Positions 34,940 through 48,800 of a stretch of DNA of 64,000 bases are shown one piece after another. How positions within the stretch are numbered: the first letter of the stretch is position 1; each line of letters starts with the position of its first letter. A program made the position numbers and the translations under genes. Below the pieces are notes generated by a model. That model searched no databases. It saw nothing but the letters and a program-made list of their open reading frames with translations, and was not told the origin of the DNA. Source of the stretch: Sitta carolinensis (taxonomy: Eukaryota; Chordata; Aves; Passeriformes; Sittidae); the NCBI GenBank assembly GCA_032173965.1, contig JAVUNC010000006.1:35621870-35685869 (forward strand). The letters are read 5' to 3'.

Positions 34940-37900
34940 AGTAGCTAGAAAAATCTGTTAAAACTTTAATTATTTTTAGATATTTAGCATGTGCATGGAA
35001 GACAAATAGCTTAATAATGGTCAAATTTTCAGGGATTTAATCTAAATGTAAAACAACACCTCTGGAAAACATTAAGAAATTTATACCATATCTTAGCTTT
35101 GAGGTGAGTTTTTCTCTGAAGCTTTTTAGAATCCACTTTGTTCTTATTTGCTCCTTATTTGTGTGGTTTTTGACTACTGAAGCACAAGGATGATTGGCTG
35201 GGACCAGCTGCAGGGTTTTGCAGGGAGGCAGGATCTGAAATGGTCTTCAGCCTGCCTCTTTGTCTGTAAATATGTGGAACACAGCTGAGAACACCCTTTC
35301 TGTGGGCTGGAAGAAAGGTAAAATAAGAGAAGCATCCTTCCACTCAGCTTTATTTTCTAGAATCTCTGAGTAGGTACATTCTTCCTATAATATTTCAATA
35401 TCAGGCCTTTTACTGAGATCTTAACTGTGCTAGTATGTATAAAAAGTTAAGTAAAAAAAATCTGTATGAACTAAACGTCAACTGTAAAACTCCCCCAAGT
35501 TTCTTTTATTTTCTTATGGTTAGAATAAAACCTTTTACTGTGTATGTTTTTGTTGTCACCAAAGGCTTATAATGGGATGACAGAAGCTATTTTTGTAAGG
35601 CATGTGTACTGTGTGAAATTTCAATAGAAATCTTACAAGAGAGTCTGATCTTGAAAGGTTTCCACTCAGTTTGCAGATAAAACTGGCTATAAAACAGATA
35701 AGCATCCAATCTTTGAATTCTTATCTAAGAGGAAGCTTTTGAGGTTCTGTCCTCACCATTTTTCTAAGGGATGATAGTATCAGTTCCATCACTTGCCACT
35801 CCCGATCAGTCAGTGTCAAGCTGGATTTATTTTTATCAGGTTATGGAGAATCACTTGATAGTGTGCATCCTGTTCATTATTTTTGACCCACACTATTGAG
35901 ATTGAATCCATATGTCTATTAATTCCACAAGAAATCTGACTGAAATATAAGGTGAATAATTTACAAGCTCTGGTTATATTATAGGAACATTTCTGTAAGA
36001 AAATACAGTATTCTAAAAAATATATTGCTCACTTATCTTCATAATCATAACTTATCTCATACCTAATTACAAACAGACAGAATGAATAATTATCTTCATT
36101 GAGAACGGTTTGACACTGAGAATATACTGCTTATTTTATAAATTTCTTAATGCACAGCCCATAAATATGTCACAGCTAAGGAGTACTGCATCTTTAAGTA
36201 TATTAAATGCAGTCTTGTGTAACCAAACATAATAGGATTTTTAAAAGAATTATAACTGAAGAATTTAGCAAACAACTTTTTAAACTTTCTACATGTCTGA
36301 AGCTTCTTTAAACTGACTAATTTGAATTACATACCCAAAAAGAAACTTTGACTGTATTGAAACACATTACTGTCTTGTTTCATGTGTATTTAGAAACAAT
36401 GTGAGAGTTCCAGTGAAAATTGTTTTAATTAATTCATTTAAAAAGGACCTGTTAATGGGTTTTAGAGCAATACCAAAGTCAAAGAAATGTGAGGAATGAG
36501 AATGCATATGCTTTGTTTCAGTAAAGGTCATGCTGACACCTTTATAGCTGCTGCAGGTCTGAACCTGAAATACGTTGTATTAATTTGAACTAGGCTTAAT
36601 TTTTTATCAAACATTCTCATCTATTATATTGAAAATCTTCTAATTCAAAACTTCATCTTGAGCTGATATGTATTCATTAATAATTCACCTCTTTTAAGGG
36701 ATGGAATTTCATATAAAAGATATGGTGGCATAAACCATGTAGGACATACTAATCCAAACACTTGGAAAACTGTAGAGGGGGCAAGGAATGGAAAGAGAGT
36801 CAATAAAAGAAAGAAATATTAAATTTACTGGGATAAAAAAGGAATCCGTACTCAAGTACTAACAACTCAGACTAAATGATGTATGCAAATATATTCTGCT
36901 TTAATCACTCAGCCATGGTTTGATTTCTAGACTGTTTTACTTTGGAAGACAACAAGTTTTCATGCAAGTTGCATTCTTCCAGTAAGTAATTTTTGCTCAT
37001 TTCTAATCTAAATTTGCCAAACTTCACTGTTTGGCTGCCCCCAGTTATAAACCAGCAGTTTTAGGAGAATAATCCTTTCTTGTCTGTTTCACGTGCATGT
37101 AAAACACTGTGGAAAAGTTTTCACAACTGGCATTAGGTTTTCTCTGTGGTTTCAAACCATACCTGAAGCAGATGTGTGCAGTTGTGAAAGCCAATAAGTA
37201 GAGAAATGATGTATAAGTAAAATATATTTCTTACCCAAATTAATACAATTCCACACAAAATAGTGACATAATATGTTAAAATAATCAATTTACATGCCTA
37301 CAATTGTAACTTTTCTAAATCATTATCTAACCAGATTTGGACTACATTTCAGAGACAAACGGCAAATTTCAATTTAGTCAAAAACTTATTTGAAGATTTC
37401 CGTTACCTTTGATTAACAGTTGGGAAGAAAAGAAGGAAATTCCTGAAAACATTGAAGCATTTAATTTTCTTATACTTGAAAGGATAATTTACTTTGGAAA
37501 TGCAAGCTATTTCGGGTTTTTTTTTACATTTTGCTACCACAAAATTCCTTAATATATCATTTTGAAATTGAAACAACATTTCATTTAAAAATGTGATATG
37601 ATCAAAAAAGAAGGTAAAATAAAAGTATCAAATGAAACAACTCTATGAGATCAGCAGACATGAAATAGAATGGAGTTAAACAGATATTGCATAGAATGGT
37701 GTTTACTATGTTTTTATTACTTTTTTCAGCATTGTTAAAACCTAAGTTCTGTTTCAATTGACTTGGCAGAAAATGCTGGGGAGATTGTTCTAAAAGAACC
37801 AAACCCAAAAATCAAACCCAAATAGCCACTCTACACAGTCTTTGCAGTCCCTATATTGTAATTCTCTTTCTGTTTTTTGTTTTATTACCTGAAAATTTAG

Positions 37901-40900
37901 GCCTCCATCCATTGGACATCTTAAAACTATATAAGACTTAGTAAGATATTTGCTTTAAGAAAGTGCTGACGTCTAGTGTGCTGTGACCTTAATCTACACC
38001 CAGAATTTTAGGCTCAATTTTGAAGACTTTCAGAAGGAGGGAAGTAAATTGTAGTTGTAAACCCAAGGGTAGACTATGTAAGAACCTGGTTGATTGTGTC
38101 AAATATGTTGAGTACCTGGTAGCTCTGTGAACTATGATCTATGTTTCTAAAAACATTGTTAGTAGCTAAAGTTGAGACAGCCTTGTTTAAAAAACAAGAT
38201 AAACCAAATCAATTAAAATTAGATTTTCTTTTGTGCTTTTGTGACACAGCCCACCAGGCATAGGCATTAAAAGAGAGATTAATATAATGATTAAGTACAG
38301 TAAATAACATACCAAAGAAAACAAATATACCTTCATCTTCCTCTGAGCCCTGCAATTCTGTCATTGTAAATGTTGATAGATTATGGCAAAATAGGTGTGG
38401 TGTGAATTGACCAACGCTGTTTCAATTTTTCCACCAAAATTCCAAACCCAGAGACAACATTTTGTCTGCTTACATCTCGCTTTCTAGCCTGCACGGTTTC
38501 TCAGTTAGGTATGTGGAAAATGAGAGTCTGGTGGTGACACACAGCTGGACTCCATGGCTGTGACAAAAGGCAGTTCAATTTGAAATTCTTTATGCCTGGC
38601 TGAAGCTGAAAGAGAATGGTGCTGGCTAATGTCTGGTGCTAGATGGCTTTCTGCCTGTTTCCAGTGAGAGCTCAGATGCTAGACCACATTTTAAAATGAT
38701 ACTTCTGGTTATGATCAGTTTTGGATTCATATGGCAGTTCTTTAATGCATCTCAATCATTATATATTTTATTTCCATGAAAACCTGTTTCACTTTGGTTA
38801 CAAAAGGGTCACATCCAGTAAGCCATCATAGCATTCAAATTCCATTGTCATGGGGTGTTTGAAAATATTTCTAATTTCATAACTTCTTGAATCATGTATC
38901 TTCAAAACAGTCCCTTTTAAAATGTTTGAACTGGAAAGATCAGAGATAAACTCTAACTCTTCTCAACATGATTTAAGTAGTGTGGTCCATGAGCTCCACT
39001 GGATTCAACTGACTGTGGTGGTGGTCTGCCTGAAAGCGATTAGCATATTGTTCATGGTAATGGGGGTAAAGAGGGAAACATGCAACTTCCCGTGTCTCCA
39101 AAGGGCTGTGGAATTCAGCCAGGCAGTTGCCGGAGTTGTTTATCTGTCTGCCTGCCTCCTTTGAAGTACTGTCATAGAAGCAACAAGAATTGCAGTCTTT
39201 TTAGGTTATATTCAGAATTTCCCATTGCCCTATTTTTATTTGAATAAAAGACATGATATCCATAAACACTGCATTCTACCAAATATTAATCCTCTCATCA
39301 GGCCACTACGTATCTTGCATATCTGTACTGAAAGGTTCACAGTAATATTGCCCTGATATTTCTTATGTCAGTACTAAACATTGGAGATGTCAAGGCAAAA
39401 TGAACCGTATGTTAAGGCTATACTAGAAGCAAATTAAACATATGCTCAAGATTAGGTTTGTCAAGGAAGAGAGTATCGACTGTGTTCTGAACTTCATAAA
39501 ACTTCTACTTTAGCACTGAATATACTATTTTCCCAGAGATGACAGGTGTTCTCCTGTTAACAATAAATATCAATAAATTTTTTTTCTACAAATCTGATGT
39601 CTAATTTTATATTATAGCATCTTTACTTCCTAAATGTCAGGCCTATTTAAGTAAGTGTATGTTTGCAAATGAAAGTAGCATTCGTGGTGGCGTGTTCCAA
39701 AGTCTTGTAATGACCAGTTTCAAGTTTGCCTCTGTAAACAAGAATGAACTCTATTTTCATGGCTGCCACCATCTTCAGCTCATAAATATATTGACTGATC
39801 TGAGATAACTGGAGTAGAAATTCAGCAATATAAAGCTGTGAGATGTGGGTAAAACAGAGATGGCTAAATGAAATCAGCGGTAAAGGGGATCTCCTTTTAG
39901 ATGTCTCTTTCTTTGAATTCTGTTTGCATTGGTACAAAGAAGAGCATGTGGTTGATAAGGTCCATCTTTTAAAACAGAGGCCATATTCTTTAGCCCCTTA
40001 TGAGACCAACACAGGAAGTGGGGACAGCACACACTGACAAGAAAATTTCTAGAAACAGAAGTAGAACAGGCCAGGGTGTGAGAATTGCAGGGACCAAATT
40101 CTCCTTAGAGGGCAGTTAATACAAGTCCAGCACTTTTATGAATACTGCAGATGGAAAATTAGGCTGAGAAAAAATATGTGAAAGTACTATCCATTTTAGG
40201 GAAAGTGTTTTACTCTTTGACAAGGAGCTCAGGCAAAATTTTACTGGAGCAGAGAAAACATGAAAACCTGTCTACTGAGACTTGCTCATTCACTGGAATA
40301 GGTTTAATTCCTCCAATCCCTTCTTATGCATGTTATTAAATGAGGAATATTCACATACACCAGGTCTATAAATGTTAGGACAGCTAAGATGTAAGCCATA
40401 TAGCTGTCTTCTTTTGATGGCTTTTGGTGCTTTTTGGACTGCTGGCCCAAGGTGGCTCAGTGTCCCTGTATACTGAATGTCACGGGTGCAGCAGTCACCT
40501 GCAAAACTTCCTTTGTAGTAGTTACACAGGATGCTTATGATTTTTATCAATTTCTGTTCTATATAATTCATACACCCATGTATTTTTGGACATGTGGGTC
40601 TTGGAATTCAAATGAGTGCAAATATCTTGTGTCTGTATGAGCAGAAAGTTTGGCAGTTGTTTTATAGTGAAAGAGAACATTAGAGAAGTGTTGAAAAAGT
40701 CTCTGGTCAGGGTTGGTATTCTTGTCTTTATTTTGGTTGTTTTGAAGCCTTAGCTGGAATAAAATAGAGAAATATACTTGTTGCTTGTAAGCTGCATCCC
40801 AAGTAGATCTGAAGACAAAGGTAGAGACCTGGTGGATGTAGGTGAGCTATGTTTATTATGAAGACAGACTTAAATTTATACATAATGGATCTATAAATTA

Positions 40901-43900
40901 GCATTGATATATACTGTACTTTCTCATATAAATCTCAGGTGATCTCAGGCAGCAGTTTAAGCAATTTAGGGCTTAAGAATAGGAAATCAAAAGATATTGG
41001 TTAATTTCTTCTTGTATGCCAACACAGAAATATCTCTGTTCATACTGTTTTTTTGAATATAAGGGGACTGTTTGTAATGCACTGAAATGAAAATGAAAAC
41101 CTATTGGGTTGTACAATTTTTTTCATAAATATTGTACTAATTTGTGCCAATTTCTTAGTACAAAACTATCCCATAATATTATGTTTCTCTAAAAATAGAA
41201 AAACTACTTTGTAATGTACTAGCTGTTCTAGAAGTGCCACATATTTTAACAATAGTTAATACATTTTTGTTTTAATGAATACTGTATCATGTGTATCCTG
41301 TAAAATTTGCCTGCCAAATAACTGTGTATCCAGCAAAGAACCCTGTATAGTTTTTACTGTTCCAAAAAAGCAAAATGGAAGAAGAACCATCTGTGCTGAG
41401 GGACATCCAGGTGTAAAGCAACTCTTGCAAAGGCAAGGATTTCAGCAACATGCATTTAGAATATGGGAGTGGTTTCTGGGAAATTTTATGTGTTTACAGC
41501 TGGAAATAAATCTCGTGGAAGGAAATTGGACTTAAAGATGTTTGAGCACAACACACATCTTAAATTGTTTTTTAAAAAAGTTTTCCAAAATCATCTATGC
41601 ACGATGCATCTGCTATAGAATGTGTTACTGATATCTTAATGGCTGATTTTAGTGGAATTAATTTTAAAATGGAGTTTATGCTGGAGGTATTCTTAGAGAG
41701 AGAAACAGGAGCAAAAAGCACAGCAGATGTTGGAAGTCAAGCTAAGTGACACCACGGCTAAAGGGTTGTAGACTACTGATTACTTCTTTGTTTGAAAACC
41801 TTATGACCATTATTAGAATACAAAAATGCTTCCTTTAATTTAGGAGAATAGGAACTGTGGCAAAATAACTATTCCATGAATCATAAATATAATTAAAGTG
41901 TTTTGCAACGCATTTGAACCCCTAAATATGGGAAGTCTTTCCACACTGCCCTTGTTGACTTTGTATGGTCGTTTAAAAACACCCCATGCTGAGACCCAAA
42001 TAACATGGTAAGGGAAATTTGATGAGACAAAGTGTTTACTGAGCCTTCAATAAGTGTAGGTAGTGACTAATAGTGTTGATTAAAGCTGGCTCACTTTCCT
42101 TGGGCTGAAGCACAAATGCCTTGAAAAGGCTGATTAGAAGCATTTGGATTTCATCTCTAGGGAAAATACTGGAAGATTAAAAAATCTTAGGTACACAGGG
42201 GTTTGTGTTTTGTTGTAGAATAAGCAAAACGCTTTGTGTCTAAAACATTGAGCTTCTCTGGACTAGAGGGATTGCATTTATAGCTGTCGAAGGATCCACA
42301 AGTACCAAATCCTTCCCTGAAACTAAGTGTATATAATGTTTTTTGACAGACCTTTTTTTTTTAAATTTCAGTTGTAATTGACATCATCTTCTACATCCTG
42401 CCCAAATGGTTATGCTAGTGAAAAGTGGAGACTCACATGTCATTCAAACTTCATACTGCAAGAGGTTTCTCATGAAAGCCATTCTACCATCCCTCTTTTA
42501 ATGTGAATGTTTTTGCAGCTACCCAACACTTTTACTGATCAATAGTCAGGGACTCTATGCACTTTCTTAGGATGTTTTCTTTCTGTTGTCAAACATAAAT
42601 CTCAAATTATGCACTAATCAAGGAGAGGTGTTTTCTGAAAGTTCTGTTAGCCTTTCAGTACGTTTCTAGATGCAGGGATACTTTAATTTCTTTAGTTTCT
42701 GGCAATCTGTTTCTTTCAAAATTAGACTCGCTTGGCAATACACAAGAGACACCTCAAAGTCCTGTGTTGAAACTGGTATATAAGTTTTGTTACTACCAAT
42801 TTTCTTGGACTCTGATTCCACTGAACACGGCCCTCTCTAAGAATATTCCTAGTTGTGCAGAACTATGTTATACTTGTGCACGCTGGGAAAATGCCACAGC
42901 ACTGAGATGTTCTCTAAAGAGCAGCCACAGACAGCAGCATCAGCAGACAGTGCTGCAGTGCCCATCTGCAAGAGACCTTACGGGAAAAGGCTGGCTGATT
43001 CAGACTCACAGGCTGATAAAGGAAGGATTTTCAAAGTTGTTCTATGCCTTGTGTGAGGAACGACTATGAGATAGCAGGTTGGGGTCCAAGAGATGTACTT
43101 CTAAATCAAAGTGAAATGTTGTGCTGGAAATCCCTTAGGTAGCTTTTGCTGAGTGGTTATGCTGGCACTGTGTAAATTAGTGTGTAGCTGTGTTAGTTCT
43201 GGAAAGGCACCGTGCTGAAACTTCCACTTGTTAATAGGGCTAACAAGAAGAGGAGCAGTGCATCAGCAATGTGTGTTTCCAGTTCCAGAGGCAGCTCGGT
43301 CAGCAGCTGACCAGGAATGGTAACTACAGGGCAAGGAGACTGGGGAAATATTGGCCTTGAGGTTTTCTTACTAAGAAAAGTACAATAAAAATAGACCAGT
43401 TCTACACTATGAAAAATGTTAAAGTGATTGCACTGAAGGAAGACCACATATTGGGTTTGATTTCTCTAGTTCATTCATAGCCAAATAACAGCTGAGCACT
43501 GAATGGGAGCAAATAATCCTTTGAATATACCCTATAATTCTGTAGCAAATTACCAGGTATGTGTTAGTATGTATTTAACTAACGTGCATATGCAAGTTCA
43601 CATCATTCATATGAATTTTTCATATTTTTCTTTTCTTCTCTTCCCCTCCCCCCAGCCCATATCTTCCATATTAAAAATGCCTTGGATTTAATCTGGATAA
43701 ATGTCAGATACTTTTAATTTAATCCCACATTAGATCTACCCATCTGCTGAACCCTTGGTTTGTACTGTGGAAGCAAAAGAGATGAGATGGACTTCCAAGG
43801 ACTTGTTTAATCTATCTCCCTAAAAAATTACTGCAAAAATCTAATGTGTGTCTATGGATATTAGGGGACCTCTCATTTCTTTCTGATGACTATATCAGAA

Positions 43901-43920
43901 TCAGTATGTATATCAGGATG
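33181..43920. other. AT-rich non-coding stretch, about 10.7 kb, with a T31 run
   Basis: This is the longest stretch with no recognised repeat or gene. A homopolymer of 31 thymines lies at 34908-34938. A short tandem of 'gatggcaaaat' occurs twice near 34017-34037. Open frames are about 100 codons or less. Nothing else is assigned. Confidence 0.5.
34908..34938. repeat. T31 homopolymer
   Basis: A run of 31 thymines is preceded by a T/C-rich zone ('tctcttcttcc'). Read on the minus strand it is a poly(A) run preceding a pyrimidine-poor region. No retroposon body is recognised on either side. Confidence 0.9.
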
Positions 43921-44095
43921 TCTTTATTGACATTTTAAAACAAAATAAAGAAAAACAACAAACCCAAAAAATAAACAAAAAACTATAACCCAAACCAAAC
44001 AAAAAATCCCCAAAACACCACCTAAAAGCCCCAGAACACCCCTTTCTCCCCTGACACTCCCGGCACCCAAAAAAAAAAAAAAAAAAAAAAAAAAA
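43921..44095. repeat. A/C-rich low-complexity tract ending in A27
   Basis: Nearly all bases from about 43930 to 44068 are A or C with few G or T, including repeated 'aaacaaa', 'aaaccc' and 'ccccaaaac' words, followed by 27 adenines (44069-44095). A minus-strand frame here encodes a phenylalanine- and glycine-rich chance peptide. A similar but shorter A/C-rich patch lies near 62525-62580. Confidence 0.75.
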
Positions 44096-45362
44096 GGACC
44101 AAAATTGTATAGAAAAAATTAGTTTCTGTAGAACTCTGTTATGAAAATATCTCAAACTCAGGCATCTTAATACCCTACAAAACACCTAAGAAAAGAGAAA
44201 AAAAAAAGCAAAACAGGAAAAGAAGAGCTTTAGTTATTAACTAATAGAAACATTTAGAGTCTAATTCTGTGCCTGTTGAAAGAGTCAGTGGTGCTGGTAT
44301 TGCACAGGTAAGGGCTGTAGGGGTTTTGTCATCACTGACTGGGGTGCAGTAATTAAGGTATCTTATTAATGACAGTGCTCCAGCACACCACTGCTCACCA
44401 CCATTTCAGTATGGCAAAACCTTAACCGCAGCAAATTCAATAATTAACTGGTATGGAAAATGTCATTATGGCATGGCATGCAGCACCTGGTTGTCTCGTT
44501 TCTTTTAGTGCAAAGCAGCAATGAATGTACAGCAGCATGTACAAGTAATGAAAGGAATATTGCCATTTCATGCCACGTAGCTTTGGAAAACAACATGTTC
44601 TGTGAACAGGGAAAATGCAGTTCAGGGCTGTACTTGCTGGGAAAAGTCACAGCACATACTTTGAACAGAAAGCAAGGTATGGTCTATTATGATCACATTA
44701 AAGGCTCACAATCTTCCCATTTTCACACGAATTGACAAAGCTTGCCTGTTGATTTATTATTTATGTACAGAGTGCTGCTTTGTCAAGAAGATCATAAATA
44801 CAGTTTCTGGCCCAATCAGTTTCTCTAGGTTCCTGAGGAAGTAATAAACTCAATAAAATTCAGGAAAATTAAGTTGTGTGGTGAAAAAGGAAAGCTAAGG
44901 TGTGTTTATGTATGCTGCCTTGTGTAAAACAGCGACAGAGAGATAAGGGCCATATAGTAGAAAACTGTCTGTATAAACCCCCTCGTAAAGGAAGCTTGGG
45001 GTTGTATCAAAACTCCCTTTCCAGGGTAAATGATTAAGATTCTTAGTTGCACAGATTTGAGAAGTTAATATTTTCTTGCAGAATTCTTCCAATTATACTT
45101 ATTTAGAGAGTATGATCACTATGCTGTGAAAAAGAAATTGAAATCCTCTTCAGATTAGGCTATTTATTTATTATCTCTGGAATTATTTGGACTATTACTT
45201 TTATATGTATTAACTCTCTGTTTTTAATGTAGCTCTTGACTGAAAATTTTTATTAAGTGCTTTGGAAGATGATTTAGCTGAGTAGGAGAATGGATCTGAG
45301 GACCAGGACAATTTGGTCCTCTGTTCATCTTCTGTGTACTTACTGTGTGATTTTGTCATGTT
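44096..45362. other. AT-rich non-coding stretch
   Basis: No gene or repeat recognised. Confidence 0.5.
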
Positions 45363-45368
45363 AGCTAT
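45363..45368. repeat. Target-site duplication AGCTAT, left copy
   Basis: AGCTAT directly precedes the TG terminus of the LTR at 45369 and recurs perfectly at 45880-45885 after its CA terminus. Six base pairs is the duplication size made by alpha- and betaretroviral (ERVK-type) integrases. Confidence 0.85.
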
Positions 45369-45879
45369 TGTTGGGTTTTGTTTTTGTTGTGACCCAAGAT
45401 TCCAAAAGTCTCTTGTTTCCCCAGCCCAGCCTCAGAAGAAGAGTCCGAGATCTCTCTGTTCTCATTTTCAGGGTTGCTTATTTTCTGTTATCTAGTACAT
45501 TCATGCTCTGGCCTGCTGAGGTCTTTCTTGCAGGTCAGGTTAAGACAGACTCACCTGCCTTGGGGCAGCGTTATCTTTTATACTAAAAACTACGTATACT
45601 TTATTTGCAATAATTTTCCAATACCTATCAGCTAGTTTGGACAGTGTATCTCTACTCTAAACCAGTCAAAAGTGCCACCATCACAGCAGAAGATGGAGGG
45701 CAAAAGATGAAGAAGGACAGGGACATGCCCAGATTCCTCCATCTTTGTCCCTTGAACCCCATTCTAAAAACTCCAAATTCTACATTTTCACCCTGTGAGA
45801 AGTTAACTATCACTCTACTTAAATTCTCGTGGCTTATAAATTTTCCAGGACAGTCAGAGGAATGTCCTGGGTCCTGACA
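45369..45879 (-). mobile_element. Complete solo ERVK-like LTR
   Basis: This 511-bp element starts TGTTGGGTTTTG, ends GGGTCCTGACA (TG...CA), and is flanked by perfect 6-bp direct repeats. Its transcriptional sense is minus. There, a TATA box (TATAAAA; plus strand TTTTATA at 45576-45582) precedes an AATAAG polyadenylation-like signal (plus strand CTTATT at 45477-45482) by roughly 100 bp. The words 'aaaagtgccaccatcacagc' and 'gaagatggagg' on the plus strand are ones I recognise from a common songbird LTR family. It is related to the LTR at 32415-33055, but in the opposite orientation and with a shorter U3. No internal viral sequence remains, as expected after recombination between two LTRs. Confidence 0.85.
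45576..45582 (-). promoter_or_regulatory. TATA box of the solo ERVK-like LTR
   Basis: TATAAAA on the minus strand, positioned between the U3 words and the R region, at the expected distance from the AATAAG signal. Confidence 0.6.
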
Positions 45880-45885
45880 AGCTAT
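45880..45885. repeat. Target-site duplication AGCTAT, right copy
   Basis: A perfect repeat of 45363-45368, directly after the CA terminus of the solo LTR. Confidence 0.85.
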
Positions 45886-48800
45886 ATGTGCCTCTGTTTA
45901 CACATGTGCAGAATAGGCATAACATATTTCAGGGATTTGGTGAGAACAATTTATGCTGAACATTCCTTTCAGATAAAGGGCTGCTAAAAATAATTGTAAC
46001 CATTTTTATCAAGCAGCCTTCATTGGCTGTGATGTGGTTGCTTGGTTTCATAACTCACCCTATATGAAATCTAAAGCACTGTTGGGGTGGGGCTCTGTTA
46101 TATTGTCATTACTGCTCTACAGTACAGTTTTCAAAGTCTCCAAAATATCTGCAATTGAAAATCTGAGAGATGGTTGATGTTGATGGTTATTTGTGAAAAG
46201 GTGCTTAAGTATGACATCCAGATTATATTAATTCTTCCATCAGAGTGTCAAACCTACAGAATGAAGATTTTTTTAAAGCATTGATCTATTTTTAAGTTTA
46301 CCAAGCCTATGAAAAAATCTCAGCAAATCACTCCTCTTCTAACTCCAATTATGCCTATCATATTTGATTCCAAGTCCTCTTGTTTCATTGTAGTCTGAAT
46401 TAAGGGTGCATTTTATCCTTAGCAAGTAAATATTGAAATCCAGATGGAAGAGCATGCAGGAGAAGTGCCCAGAGGAGGCCCTGGGCAGCAGTTCTCTTGG
46501 CTGGGAAGTTTGCAACATCTTCAGAAAATAATCCTGTTAGAGACCCTAGGGAATTAATCATAACTCCTCAGGTTTCACTGCAGTACAACATCCGGTTTGC
46601 CTTGCAAGTGTTGGTAACAAGGAGACAACAACATGCTGATAGAAAAATGATCTCTTATTACCACTGTCCTGTACCCACAAATCTCCTTGAATAAGATTTC
46701 TGTTTGATTTTTGAGACATTGCTAAGATCATAACTCACAAGGGCTTATCTCCATTCTCATATCTGGGAACATTGCTGGCTCAAGTTTTGTTGGTAACTGT
46801 GTGCTTGTGTTTTGTTACCAGTAAGCAGCATAAAAGGAGATGAAAATTGAAAGAGGCATTCCATACTTATATTTTATTAAGACCTAGCTAAACACCATCG
46901 CAAACTACTTCTCAAAATTGTAAATTATGTAAAGAACTCACAATCTCATGTGGTAGTCTGCTATCTCTTTTCCATGGCCTAATACCCTTTCTAATAAAGC
47001 CAATGCCAAAATTTCAATTGGCATCATTGGTAGAAGGAAAAATTTTGGTTTTATTTGGACTGATATTAAAAAAAAAGGAAGTTTGAGGGAGATTGAACAT
47101 GTTCATAAGCACAGAAGTTTTACTGTAACAATTCCATCACTTTTTCTGAAAGTGCTGCACACCTTGCTGGAGTTGGTGTTAAAGAGGACCTTTGTTTTCA
47201 GTCCTGGCAGAAGTAATAGAAACAGACAAGGCAATTTTTACTTTTAAACAAATACTGTTTCTAAGAGGGGAAACCAAGGGAACCTTGACATGCCACTCAG
47301 AGAAGGGAACTATTTTCCTCAGCTCATAAACTAGCCTTGCACTTCTGCAAAGAGCAGTCACTTTTCAGGAGAATTCTTGACTAACTTTAGTGCATACCAT
47401 GCTATTCTTTTAGTTCAGTGAAGGGTGCATTTTCTGGACATCTTAACAAGAATCAGTTCAATGAGGTAAGACATTTGCTGAAAGGTACATAAATTCCAGT
47501 CCACTTTAGTAGAAACAAAACTAGATATAGCATGAGGACTCAACATAAGTAAAGCAACAGGTCAAAAAATGTAAAAGGGGAGTGTATATTTACATGGGCA
47601 TATAAAGTATGTGTTTTATATTGTCATTTTATGTTGTCTTATTTAAGGACTTCTGATAAAGAGTATTGTGCCTGGTGACATGCTTCAGGCCAAGTTCAGA
47701 CACAGAAAACTACTCTTGCACCCAGGTGCTTACTCTCTCATTAGATTAATTTTTGTTCCTGAATGTCTGACTAAATGTACAACTATTAGATGTAAAATTA
47801 TATTAACCTGCTGTTCTCTGTCTCTTTCCTGTGTGTTGAAGTTCAGTGCTAATACTTGTTTATTTTCTCATATTAAAAAGCTACAAGTGTGGTGTGATAA
47901 CAGACAAATTCCAAAAATTCTTTTCTTGATAAAGCACTGCTATCTACTTTCATACAGTTCGGTGAACAACTGGAGAAAGGACAAGAACTGAGCAATTTTT
48001 CTTAGGAAGAGAGATGCCTGTGAAGCCATGTTTTTATTGAAATATTGGAAGAGTCTGTGGAAAGATTTGAGAATTCCAGTTCAGCCAGGAAAAACATTTT
48101 TTTAGGCATGTCCTTCATGCCATGAGTATAGCTTGTCAGTCACTCTTAGCTGGATGATTGTAATGAAGATGATTATTTTTCTCAAAGTCAGCTGCTTATT
48201 TGATCTTTGTTACAAAGAGCTCTCCTGTGATTTTTAAACAGAGATGACAAGACTCGACCCTCTGAAAGATGAGGTGCCAGAGAGAGCTGTCCATGGGGGA
48301 GAAAACACCACAGCTTTCAGGAACCAAAAGTCTCTGCCCCAGCCAGACTTTTGAAGGAAAAGGTCTCTCCTAGAGTGTCTTTGAGAGGTCTGTGTTCTCT
48401 GCCTACCAGAACGTGGGATTGCAAAACTAACATTTAAACCATTGTTTTTCAGTTTTTTAGAAACTGAGAAAGCTTTGGTTAGAATTTGGAAAATACTTTG
48501 GTTTTGTTTCTGTTAAATGAAGCACAATTTACCCCAGGGCTGTGATAGCTGGTGAAAAATGCTTAATGCAGAAAGATGATGGGGGATATCAAGGGAATCT
48601 CTTTTCTTCCTCCTATTTATGTAAACTAGTAGGACACTTAAATCTTTACAGTTATGTTACTGCAACAGAATGAACAAAGGAACAGCTTCCCCAGAAGATA
48701 CTAGTAACTCTGATGTGGGTAAAAATTTGAAATTGAAAGTTGGAAGTATCCCTGTAAACATTCAAAACTTTAGCAGATGAGGAAAGTTTAGGGAAAAAAG

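Noticed and set aside
32415..45879. The 32.4-kb and 45.4-kb LTRs as the two ends of one provirus
   Set aside because: They are in opposite orientation, differ in structure, and the 45.4-kb copy has its own perfect target-site duplication.
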